64,000 nt of DNA from Burkholderiaceae bacterium (GTDB taxonomy: Bacteria; Pseudomonadota; Gammaproteobacteria; Burkholderiales; Burkholderiaceae_C): positions 171,301 to 235,300 of the forward strand of contig SCRU01000059.1 of NCBI GenBank assembly GCA_004323695.1, read 5' to 3'. The notes beneath the pieces were generated by a model. It was not told where the DNA came from. It saw nothing but the letters and a program-made list of their open reading frames with translations, and searched no databases. Below are positions 1-8,025 of the stretch, one piece after another (position 1 is the first letter of the stretch; every line of letters begins with the position of its first letter). Both the position numbers and the translations under genes were made by a program.

Positions 1-939
1 AGCGGGCCAGGCCTTGGCCTGTACTCTGCGCGGGCGATACTGCACTTGCATGATTTGTTGTTCCAAGGGTTGACACATCAAGACCTTATCCTCTCCGACG
101 GTCACTCGGTCCTGATCCCCGGTGAGTTTCGCAAGCGCCAGGTCGCCATTGGGCGGCACGAGGCTCCGGCACACGAGGCTATCCCGGCCTTCGTTGAGCG
201 GTGGGCCCAATCCTACGCTGGCGTAAGAAAAGGCGAGGCGTCAATCGTTGCCGCTGCCGCATCCCACCACAGGCTGGCCTGGATGCACCCTTTTGCGGAT
301 GGGAACGGCCGGGTTTCCCGGTTGCACACTCACTTGCTCATGCATTCCATGGGCCTGACCTCGGGGCTTTGGTCTCCATTACGTGGTTTTGCGCGAACAG
401 AAGATCGCTATCGCGCCTTGTTGCAAGGTGCCGACGAGCATCGCCGCGGCGATCTCGATGGGCGAGGGAACTTGAGCGAGGCCGGGCTCATTGGCTGGAT
501 CGACTATACGATTGAAATGTGCATCGATCAGGTCGAATTCATGGGAGAGCAACTGAACATCCAGGGGATGCAAGATCGCATCAGGGCCTGTCTGATGTTT
601 GAGGAAAACGCTCGTAAGTCAGGCGTACGCAAAGAAGCACTCATTGCCTTGCATTACCTATTCGCGTCACAGGAAGAGCTTGGCCGTGCGGAATTCAAGG
701 CCATGACGGGTCTGGGTGACCGAGTCGCCACACAAACGTTGTCCGCATTGCTCAAGCAGGGCTTCCTTGCAACGGACGCCCCTTACGGGAAGGTCAGATT
801 TGCGATTCCTTCACATGCCTTGAGGTTTTATTTCCCGGCCCTTTGGCCTGAAGCTGAGAAAGATCAGGCTCTCGTAGAGGTCGAACTTCGGGGCGATGAT
901 GAGCCTGATGGGGCTGCAACTACATGCCCGTCAGGATAA
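1..939 (+). CDS. Fic family protein, 5'-truncated by window edge
   Basis: The reading frame is open from base 1 to the stop at 937-939, so the N-terminus lies outside the window; an internal TTG at 46 is not needed as a start. The Fic core motif HPFADGNGR followed by VSR (about residue 96 of the visible part) matches HxFx(D/E)GNGRxxR, the active site of Fic enzymes that transfer AMP or other nucleotides from NTPs to target proteins. The C-terminal third looks like the winged-helix tail common in free-standing Fic proteins. The inhibitory helix cannot be located with confidence. It lies 172 bp upstream of an AbiEii-like gene on the same strand. Target unknown. Confidence 0.9.
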   Translation, partial: SGPGLGLYSARAILHLHDLLFQGLTHQDLILSDGHSVLIPGEFRKRQVAIGRHEAPAHEAIPAFVERWAQSYAGVRKGEASIVAAAASHHRLAWMHPFADGNGRVSRLHTHLLMHSMGLTSGLWSPLRGFARTEDRYRALLQGADEHRRGDLDGRGNLSEAGLIGWIDYTIEMCIDQVEFMGEQLNIQGMQDRIRACLMFEENARKSGVRKEALIALHYLFASQEELGRAEFKAMTGLGDRVATQTLSALLKQGFLATDAPYGKVRFAIPSHALRFYFPALWPEAEKDQALVEVELRGDDEPDGAATTCPSG

Positions 940-1111
940 AGAATCAACTCTGACTGCGCCTGTCAGCCAGCAGAAGCAGTAGAAGGACACGCGACTTGGT
1001 CTCGGCTCACACCTTGCGCAAGCTGCTATATATCTGGAATACTGTCCGCTTGACGTACCTGGCAAAGGCGACCTTGTTGATTCTTGCTAATCAAAAAAAC
1101 GGAGCTCAACG

Positions 1112-1864
1112 ATGAGCGTTATGAACGAACCAACTGCTGCACTTTGGGAGCAACTGAAGTCGAGCAGGGAACTCTTCGGAATGACACTGGTTGGGGATGC
1201 GGCGCTGTCTTTGCGCTTGGGGCATCGCACCAGCCAGAATCTTGAATTCAATTTTTCTGAGTTCCACTTGCCTTCAGACAAGATCCATTCTCTTCTCTCA
1301 CGGTTGGCTCCAAAAGGGTGGGAATTCCGCACGATTGTAAGTACCGCCACGATGGTTGGATACGAAAATCTCGGCATGAAGCTATCTAACTACTCTCAGA
1401 ATTACAAGGCAATTGGGCAGGCCGGAGCTGTTGAGTTGACGTTTTCCACGGGGTCGGCCGAGACCAGGCGCCTTTTTGACGCTGGGCCCTGGTTCCAAAG
1501 ACTGAGGCCCCGCGTAGCCAGCCTGGCGGAGTTGTTTCGCCTCAAATGCCTTTCGATGGTCGATCGGGCCAATTACCCTGACCAGTTCGACTTGTACGTT
1601 CTCATGAAGCAAGGCCACTTTGGAGCGAACGACCTTATCAACGCTTTTGAACGCGCGCAGGCTTCATCCAAGCTGGAAGCCGCTCTCACCAGATTTTGTG
1701 AAGGTGTTCCTGGGCTGAACAATGAAGGCCTTGAGCCTTTGATGGATTCACCGCCGACTATTGCCGAGGTGCAGGAATACTTTGGTGCCCTGCTCCAACT
1801 TTCGAACTGCCGGCGGGAAAGCTCCCGAAACACGAACCAGTCAGTGTTGTGTAGTTCTCGTTGA
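1112..1864 (+). CDS. AbiEii-like nucleotidyltransferase with degraded motif
   Basis: The protein has 250 residues and an ATG start preceded by GGAG. The segment GDAALSLRLGHRTSQNLEF (about residues 28-46) lines up with the GGTAL-x-L-x-LGHR-S-x-D-x-DF signature of AbiEii/AbiGii (DUF1814) nucleotidyltransferases, the toxin half of type IV abortive-infection systems. The aspartates that bind metal in that family appear replaced (NLE instead of DxD), and the second glycine of the GG is D. I therefore infer a relative that may be catalytically dead. No AbiEi-like antitoxin gene is adjacent. Confidence 0.6.
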   Translation: MSVMNEPTAALWEQLKSSRELFGMTLVGDAALSLRLGHRTSQNLEFNFSEFHLPSDKIHSLLSRLAPKGWEFRTIVSTATMVGYENLGMKLSNYSQNYKAIGQAGAVELTFSTGSAETRRLFDAGPWFQRLRPRVASLAELFRLKCLSMVDRANYPDQFDLYVLMKQGHFGANDLINAFERAQASSKLEAALTRFCEGVPGLNNEGLEPLMDSPPTIAEVQEYFGALLQLSNCRRESSRNTNQSVLCSSR

Positions 1865-1907
1865 AACCAGTGCGCGTAAAACCTCCCCATCGATGGGGAG
1901 GCCGTCC

Positions 1908-2771
1908 TTAGCCAACAGGTCCAGCGTTCGCAGTCTCGGCCAGCTCAGCCGAATTCAATGCTCGGGCTGCTTCGACCTCTCGTTCATGGCACAGGCGAAC
2001 GGCCAGATCTGGTGAAACGGACGATGCGTGCAGCACGACATGGCCGTGCAGCAGGCCAGCTTCTGCCTGGACCTTCAAATCCAGATAGACCATGGAACTA
2101 CTGCCGAACTTGAAGTCCTGGATCTCACTGCGCATGCGCAGGATGTAGCCCGCAAGGCTTTCCCCTTCCTTGCGTGTCCCGGGCGCGTGCCGATAAAACC
2201 GCCCCAGCAGTGAATCGATGGCGGCGGTGCTGTTCACCGCCAAAGTGGCCTTGTCCTTGTCGCGCCGGCCTGTTCCAGCCCGCACTTCCATGGCTGCGGC
2301 CAGGAATCCAAACTCTTCGAAACTGAGCTCGCTGGCTGGACGCTGCGATAGCAGCAAGAACCGTGCGTCGTGCGCCGCAGCCCGTTTGCCATCCCCACGC
2401 CCAACGATAGACCCATCGTGGTTTGTGCAGGTGTGCACCAGGATCGTTCCCGGAGCCTGAAGATCGACGCCGAAACTGAAATCCCGTAGTTCCTCGAATT
2501 CGTCCGAGGGAATTTTCGAGTGGTGCCTCAAGCCGATGGTGGCCGAAGCGATGGCATGTGCCTCATTGAAACCGGAGCCTAGCACCTTGTGGCCGGAGCG
2601 CTCGGCGATTTCGGGCGGGCTCAAGACCAGAAACTGGTCTTCCGAGTGTCCGAACGTTGTGATGACCCTCTTCCTCCAGGCGAGTCCCTTCAACTCAGTC
2701 GGCAGGACGTTCACCGGTGTGTACGGAACGCCCAGATCCATGGGGGGAAACGAATTTGATGCAGTATTCAT
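1908..2771 (-). CDS. hypothetical protein, 287 aa
   Basis: This is a full-length frame with normal, GC-rich codon use and an ATG start but no strong ribosome-binding site. The protein appears soluble, with no signal peptide or membrane segment. A central stretch (about residues 100-180) is rich in conserved-looking hydrophobic/acidic blocks, but I recognise no family. It is convergent with the AbiEii-like gene and divergent from the pilus operon. Confidence 0.6.
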   Translation of the reverse strand: MNTASNSFPPMDLGVPYTPVNVLPTELKGLAWRKRVITTFGHSEDQFLVLSPPEIAERSGHKVLGSGFNEAHAIASATIGLRHHSKIPSDEFEELRDFSFGVDLQAPGTILVHTCTNHDGSIVGRGDGKRAAAHDARFLLLSQRPASELSFEEFGFLAAAMEVRAGTGRRDKDKATLAVNSTAAIDSLLGRFYRHAPGTRKEGESLAGYILRMRSEIQDFKFGSSSMVYLDLKVQAEAGLLHGHVVLHASSVSPDLAVRLCHEREVEAARALNSAELAETANAGPVG

Positions 2772-3257
2772 GATTCGTGAGAGTGTACTTTTGCGAACCA
2801 GAAAGATGGGATATTTTTCTGACTAGCTCTCCCCCGAGGGCAACTGTCCCATTGGGAAAACAGCTCCGAATTTGCCTGTTTGCAACATAACTACGCCACG
2901 GACACCAAAAAATCCCGAAAAAACCCTTGTTGGCGTCTTGTGCATTCCTGATTCTTCGTGCTTTAATCAAGGCGTTTAATAGTTCGTGTGAAAGTAGCGC
3001 CGGGAAATAAAAGGAATTGAACTGGTGACGATAAACCGAGACAAAACGGGCATCGGCAGCCAGCTTCTCCAGCCCCTTTAGACCCTGCGGCTCATTCAAA
3101 CCAGATTGATGACAACCGTGCAATACCCATTGGTGAAAACGAAAGAGTTCGTTGGAGCTACCAGTTGCCTGTGCTCCCCGCAACTGGCTGAACGCACGGT
3201 TCTGATTCCCATGGTTTTCACTTCAGGCGCCAGCCGCCGTTTACTTCAAGGCAAAGC
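2772..3257. other. intergenic region upstream of pilus operon
   Basis: This 486 bp region separates the divergent unknown gene from the pilus operon. It is less GC-rich than its surroundings. A 162-codon minus-strand frame crosses it but overlaps the start of the next gene and has atypical composition, so I treat the region as non-coding and regulatory. Confidence 0.5.
2938..2967 (+). promoter_or_regulatory. possible pilus operon promoter
   Basis: TTGTGC and TTTAAT are separated by 18 bp in the only AT-rich stretch upstream of the pilus operon. The -35 match is poor and the site lies about 290 bp before the first gene, so this is a weak suggestion. Confidence 0.2.
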
Positions 3258-3776
3258 ATGAAAGCAGCACCCTCAAGCGCCCTGGCGCGATCGATTGGCG
3301 CGAAGCGTATGGGCCTTCTGGCCGCGGCCGCGCTCGTGTTTCCTTTGACAAACGCCTTCGCAGGATTCGTCGACAACAGGCCCGCACCTGCCCCGACCCC
3401 TGCGGCGGCGGCCCAGGCGTCAGCCAATGGGAAAGTCGCCGGCTCCGCCGGCGTGGCCAGCGTCGTTGTCGCGCCCGTCAAGGCCGCGGCGCCGGCATTC
3501 GCTTTCACCGTAACCCGTGAAGACAAGACGATCCGCCAGACGCTGGTGCGCTGGTCGCACGAGGCTGGCTGGAATGACGATCCGGAAAACTGGACGGTGG
3601 ATTTCGATCTGCCCGTGGTTTCGTCCGCGAACCTGGGCACGAACTACAAAACGGCGGTACGCCAGCTCCTGGCAAGCACGGAATTGACGAGCACTCCGCT
3701 GCAACCTTGCTTCTACTCGAACAAGGTATTGCGGATCGTGCCACGAGCCCAGCTTTGCGACCGGTCGACCAACTAA
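3258..3776 (+). CDS. TcpQ/PilL-like pilus protein
   Basis: The 172-residue protein has a cationic N-terminus and hydrophobic core (about residues 17-35) ending at AFA, consistent with a signal peptide. A Pro/Ala-rich linker follows, then a C-terminal domain (about 90-170) with the TcpQ-type pattern TIRQTLVRWSHEAGW, a tryptophan pair and LRIVP. In type IVb pilus systems this domain (also the C-terminus of IncI PilL) is periplasmic and associates with the secretin. It opens the operon and is followed 75 bp later by pilN. Confidence 0.8.
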   Translation: MKAAPSSALARSIGAKRMGLLAAAALVFPLTNAFAGFVDNRPAPAPTPAAAAQASANGKVAGSAGVASVVVAPVKAAAPAFAFTVTREDKTIRQTLVRWSHEAGWNDDPENWTVDFDLPVVSSANLGTNYKTAVRQLLASTELTSTPLQPCFYSNKVLRIVPRAQLCDRSTN

Positions 3777-3851
3777 TCGTCAACTCGTCAACCCTCAGCT
3801 CACCAGCTCCATCTTCCAATCCGCGCGGGCGCGCATGAACAGGACCCATCC

Positions 3852-5432
3852 ATGATCAACCTTCGATTCGTACTTATCCCGATTGCTGCGCTTGCACTGG
3901 CCGGCTGCGCCTACCAGAAGGATTTTCAGCGCGACGCTGCACAGACGACGAAAGCCGTCGTCACCAAACAGCAGTCGCTGGTGGATTCGATCAAGGACAG
4001 CGAAAGCCGCCGGGAAGCATCCGAAGATGTCGACAAGCCATACATCGCCGGCGACCAGCAGCCGCTGTCACGCGAACTGAAGATGCCGGCCGAGTTGCGC
4101 CGCTCGGTGCCTGTGACAGCGCTGTTCCAGCGCGGTGGTGTGGACTTGCAAACGGCCTTGAACGAGGTCTCGGATGCCACTGGGCTGACCATCACGGCAA
4201 CGCCGGACGCGCTTTTGCCGCCGGCGATGTTCGCCCCGCGCATGAACAGCAAGGAGACCTCTCCCATCATGGGCCCGGCCAGGATCCAGCTGCAGGCATC
4301 GCATGTGCCGCTGTGGAAGCTGCTCGATGACATTGCCCGCCAGGCCGACGTGTCCTGGCGCCCTGAGCCCAGCGGCGCAGAGTTCTATCGCGTCAGCACC
4401 CGAATTTTCAACCTGGAAGCCATTCCCGCGGTGGCGACCACCTCGGCAACGCTGGGTCGCAATGGTTCTACCAAGGATGCCTTCGAGTCGCAAAGCAAGA
4501 CCAGCTTCACGACCAAGGACCAGAACATGATCGACGGGATGCGCCAGACCATCGATGCATTGCTCACGGTCAGCGGCAAGGCCGTGGTCAACCCGGAAAA
4601 CCAGACCGTTGTGGTCACCGACACCCAGTCGGCGCTTGATCGTGTGGCGAAGTACATCGAGGCCCAGAACAAGCTGATGTCGCGCCGAGTGCGCGTTCTG
4701 GTCGAGGCAATCTCCGTGACTTCAACCAACAACAACAGTTATGGGTTGAACTGGAACGAAGTCATGAATACCGCGGTCAACGCGTTGACCGTAAGCTCGC
4801 CAGAATCCCTGGTGACGGCTGCACAGGTCGGCTCGGTTGGGTATGCGAGAAACATCGGGAAGTCCGCCGGCTCCACGGCCGTGATCAACGCGCTCAACGA
4901 AGTCGGCACGGTGATCAACGATAGCACCTTCCCTTTCATCACTACCTCTGGCCGGCCTGTGACTCAGGCGATTCGCACGACGTTCAACTACGTCGATCAG
5001 GTGCAGGCCACCGCCATCAGTTCGTCGCTGATCAGTACGACCGCCCAGGCGCCTACCGTCACGCAAAAAGAACAGACCGTGGGTACGTTCCTGACACTGG
5101 TGCCGACGGCCAAGCCTGACGGCACGATTTTCCTGTCGGTGAGCTATGACCAGACCAATGCCGAGCCTTTGAAGTCCTTCACCGTGGGCTCCGGCGCATC
5201 GGCTGTGACAGTGCAGCAGATCACCATCAACGGCTCCGGGGTAATCCAGGAAGTGCCGATTCGATCCGGCCAGACGGTGGTGATCGGCGGCATGGAAACG
5301 CGCGCTAATTCACTGACACAGGCCCGCATGGGCCCGGGCCTGCCGATGGCCTTGGGCGGTTCGGACCAGGGCGCTGAATCGAAGACTTACACGATTCTTC
5401 TGGCAACGGCGGTTGTGGAGCAGGGTATTTGA
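3852..5432 (+). CDS. pilN: PilN, type IVb pilus secretin lipoprotein
   Basis: The 526-residue protein has a lipoprotein signal with lipobox LALAGC (cysteine about 19), followed by N-domains (about 80-260) and a C-terminal secretin domain (about 330-526) ending in the typical VPIRSGQTVVIGGM block. It should form the outer-membrane ring through which the thin pilus passes. Length and lipoprotein anchor match PilN of IncI-type plasmids. Its position between tcpQ and pilO fits the canonical order. Confidence 0.93.
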   Translation: MINLRFVLIPIAALALAGCAYQKDFQRDAAQTTKAVVTKQQSLVDSIKDSESRREASEDVDKPYIAGDQQPLSRELKMPAELRRSVPVTALFQRGGVDLQTALNEVSDATGLTITATPDALLPPAMFAPRMNSKETSPIMGPARIQLQASHVPLWKLLDDIARQADVSWRPEPSGAEFYRVSTRIFNLEAIPAVATTSATLGRNGSTKDAFESQSKTSFTTKDQNMIDGMRQTIDALLTVSGKAVVNPENQTVVVTDTQSALDRVAKYIEAQNKLMSRRVRVLVEAISVTSTNNNSYGLNWNEVMNTAVNALTVSSPESLVTAAQVGSVGYARNIGKSAGSTAVINALNEVGTVINDSTFPFITTSGRPVTQAIRTTFNYVDQVQATAISSSLISTTAQAPTVTQKEQTVGTFLTLVPTAKPDGTIFLSVSYDQTNAEPLKSFTVGSGASAVTVQQITINGSGVIQEVPIRSGQTVVIGGMETRANSLTQARMGPGLPMALGGSDQGAESKTYTILLATAVVEQGI

Positions 5433-5503
5433 AGTTGGCGATTTGCGGTCAAGCACCTCAATCGCGGCTGAGCCAAGCCCCAACACGTACTCTGGAGTAA
5501 CAC

Positions 5504-6988
5504 GTGCCCCTATTTAGCAAAAAGCCTGCAAAAAGCACGGCCACCGGACGTCAGCCGTTGTCCATTGCGCTCGATGAAAGCGGAATCAAGGCGATTGCAT
5601 TCGGCTTGACATGGCGCTCGGTGGCCTCTCGCGGCAGCGCGCGCCAGGACGCCATTCGAGCGGCAAAGCTGGTCGGCGCGACCCACCTGATTTCCAAGCA
5701 GCAGCAGTATGGCTATGGCGCCATTGCGGGCGACGTCTCGCCAAGCACCCGGATATACCCGGCCGCGCTGGTGGCTGCGCGCCAGCATGGCGGCGACGCT
5801 ATCTATGCCCTGAAGGTTTTCGAGGGCGAATACTGGTTCGCGGTGGTGCGTGGCGGCCAGCCATCGTCCACGGACCGTATCATCCACTCGGAAAATGATC
5901 TCGAAGTCATTGACGCAGCCCGTCACGAGATCGAGAGTGGTGTCGAGGATGATGTCCATTACGTCCTCTACACGAACATCGAGGACCACGGTCTTGGCGA
6001 GCGCGTTCGCGGTCTTACCGCAGCAGATCTGTTGCTTGCGGCAAGTGGAGAAGACGACCTGCTGGGGCCAATACCCAAGTCCTCCTCGAATGTTCCCAGG
6101 CCTGTCCTCTACATGGTGCTCACTGCCATCGCGCTGGTGTTCATCAGCAAGGGCTGGGGCATGTATAAGGAGCACGAGCGCCAGCGGCTGGCGCGGCTGC
6201 ACAATGCCGCCGAGGAACCGCCAGCCCAGGCTTGGGCTGCGGCCACGAACACCTGGATGGCACAACACGTTGCGGGTGACCCCCAGGGGCTGGCTGCTCC
6301 TCGCGTGTCTCTTGGCAAGGTGCCATTGCTGCTGGGTGGGTGGGTTCTCAAGGGCGCAGCCTGCAACGCAATCACAGCTCCCGCGCACGGGCCGGCAATG
6401 CGTGGTGGGGCCAGGGTGCCAGCGTCTGCTAAGGCTGGTCATGTTGCACCCGCTGCACCGTCTCGCGGTGAAAGGGTATGGGGTTGCTACGCGCAGTACA
6501 TAAGGCCTGTCACAGGAGTGGTCAACCGCGAGCTCAAGGGGTTGATTCCCGCCGGTTGGAGCGTCCAGTACAAAGGGATCGATGAAATAGTTGCTTCGTG
6601 GGACGTGCTACAGGCGACGCGGCCGTTTTCCATGGCCTCGTTGAAACCGGTTGACTACCACATGGTGCAGACCATCAGCAAGCTGCAGCACCTGCAACCT
6701 GCGCTGGCCCAGATCGCGCCATTGAATTTCATTGAAGTGAAGATCCCGCCGCCACGTTCCAAGGACGGCAAGGCAATGCCAATGCCAGCTTCGGTGCCCA
6801 AGATCAAGCAAACCGACATCTCCGTGATGGCGCCGCTTCGCAGTGTTGACGCGCTCATCGATAGTGGCGTGGACGCCGACTGGAAAAGCATCAGCATTTC
6901 TTTTGTCGAGGGCAGCGCCGACCAGGCAAGCCTGCGCTCGTCTTCCATGATGGCCAACGTCAAGGGGGTCCTCTATGCCAAAGGCTGA
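5504..6988 (+). CDS. pilO: PilO, type IVb pilus assembly protein (PilO2-like)
   Basis: The 494-residue product uses a GTG start at 5504 preceded by GGAG. An N-terminal cytoplasmic part of about 195 residues is followed by one membrane segment (about 199-217, PVLYMVLTAIALVFIS) and a periplasmic C-terminal part, the layout of type IVb PilO2 proteins. It probably links the cytoplasmic ATPase/PilR platform to the secretin. Gene order (after pilN, before pilP) supports the name more than sequence motifs do. Confidence 0.82.
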   Translation: MPLFSKKPAKSTATGRQPLSIALDESGIKAIAFGLTWRSVASRGSARQDAIRAAKLVGATHLISKQQQYGYGAIAGDVSPSTRIYPAALVAARQHGGDAIYALKVFEGEYWFAVVRGGQPSSTDRIIHSENDLEVIDAARHEIESGVEDDVHYVLYTNIEDHGLGERVRGLTAADLLLAASGEDDLLGPIPKSSSNVPRPVLYMVLTAIALVFISKGWGMYKEHERQRLARLHNAAEEPPAQAWAAATNTWMAQHVAGDPQGLAAPRVSLGKVPLLLGGWVLKGAACNAITAPAHGPAMRGGARVPASAKAGHVAPAAPSRGERVWGCYAQYIRPVTGVVNRELKGLIPAGWSVQYKGIDEIVASWDVLQATRPFSMASLKPVDYHMVQTISKLQHLQPALAQIAPLNFIEVKIPPPRSKDGKAMPMPASVPKIKQTDISVMAPLRSVDALIDSGVDADWKSISISFVEGSADQASLRSSSMMANVKGVLYAKG

Positions 6989-7031
6989 TCTTCTCCTTTC
7001 CACCGTAACCAGTTCCAGGGGAATCACTTTC

Positions 7032-7823
7032 ATGCTCATCAAAAACGCCCGCCGCACTCCATCAGCACTGATCACGATCGCTGCTGCCGCTGTGCTCGTC
7101 GCATTCCCTGCGGTCAACGCCATCGCGCAGCCGACGCCAACTGCACCAGCTCTTGAGGCTGCACCTCAAAGCAGTGCGATGAGCAATAGTGTTGTGACGG
7201 TGGATGACCTGCTCAAGACGGAAAATCTGCAGGCCGTCGCCAAGGCGCGCAAAGCCGCCATTGCTGCCGGGTTGATGCAGCCCGATGCCCCTGTCACGGC
7301 GGCTGGTTCCGCCGCTGTTCCGGCGGCAACGCTGCATGTGGACTCGATCTCCGGCATTGGTAGTGCCTTGCGCGCGAACTTGCACTACAACGGCCAAGCC
7401 TACGAGAGCATTCGCCCAGGTGCGCATATTGGCAAGTGCGTGGTTCTGTCAATCAATGGACGCGCGGTCAAGTTTGCCAGGGCCGCCAGAGGCACGCCGG
7501 CGTCGCAGTGCCCAAGCGCTGTCTGGACCGGCGAATTGCCGGTGGCCTCTGGCGGCCCTGGCGGCGCGACCGAGACGGCAATGCCATCGCCTGCGTTTCG
7601 AAACGCGCCAATACCCTATGGCTCAATCTCGTCGATGTCGAATCTGGCACATCGGTCCCCAAGCGGCCCGGCGCCTCTGAGGGTCTCGCAACCGACGATC
7701 CAGATGGTGCCGGCTGAGCAGTCGCGTGCCGAAGGCGGCGCAGTGCCGCTGGTTCCCCGCCAGTTGGAGCCTGCCCAGGACATGCGCCTTGCAACGCCGC
7801 CGGCCGGCCAACCCAGTGAATGA
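7032..7823 (+). CDS. pilP: PilP, type IVb pilus biogenesis protein
   Basis: I chose the ATG at 7032 because it follows AGGGGAA and gives a clean signal peptide (residues 1-33, ending AIAQ). An in-frame ATG at 6975, overlapping the pilO stop, would add 19 residues ahead of it. A TVDDLLKTENLQAV-like segment (about 45) and the VDSISGIGSALRANL segment (about 100) resemble PilP/pilus-assembly periplasmic proteins. The C-terminal third is Pro/Ala-rich and looks disordered. The stop overlaps the next ATG (ATGA). Confidence 0.8.
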   Translation: MLIKNARRTPSALITIAAAAVLVAFPAVNAIAQPTPTAPALEAAPQSSAMSNSVVTVDDLLKTENLQAVAKARKAAIAAGLMQPDAPVTAAGSAAVPAATLHVDSISGIGSALRANLHYNGQAYESIRPGAHIGKCVVLSINGRAVKFARAARGTPASQCPSAVWTGELPVASGGPGGATETAMPSPAFRNAPIPYGSISSMSNLAHRSPSGPAPLRVSQPTIQMVPAEQSRAEGGAVPLVPRQLEPAQDMRLATPPAGQPSE

Positions 7824-8017
7824 GCCCAATCATGAGTGAACAACCAACGCCACATGGCTCAACCGGCTTTACGCCAAAGCAGATGGACGCCATCAAGCGT
7901 GTCATTCATTCCGAGGGTGGCATGGTAGCCGCGTTCGGTGTGGTGGGGACAGGCAAATCAAGCTCATTGGCACAGCTACTAATTCCCCTGCATTCGCCGG
8001 GCCTAACCAAAGGTTGA
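7820..8017 (+). CDS. 65-aa Walker A mini-protein related to PilQ
   Basis: A 65-codon frame starts in the ATGA overlap with pilP and stops 8 bp before pilQ. After about 15 unrelated residues, residues 16-58 closely match the P-loop region of the downstream PilQ: both contain QMD, RVIHSEGGM and GVVG(T/S)GKS at the same spacing, with roughly 60% identity by eye. It then ends in unrelated residues. It is either a remnant of a duplicated pilQ start/P-loop region or a small expressed P-loop peptide. There is no Walker B, so ATPase activity is unlikely. Confidence 0.6.
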   Translation: MSPIMSEQPTPHGSTGFTPKQMDAIKRVIHSEGGMVAAFGVVGTGKSSSLAQLLIPLHSPGLTKG

Positions 8018-8025
8018 GGTAGTTC

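Noticed and set aside
2695..3183. 162-codon minus-strand frame upstream of the pilus operon
   Set aside because: It overlaps the start of the gene at 1908-2771 on the same strand, has unusual composition and no ribosome-binding site or recognisable domain.
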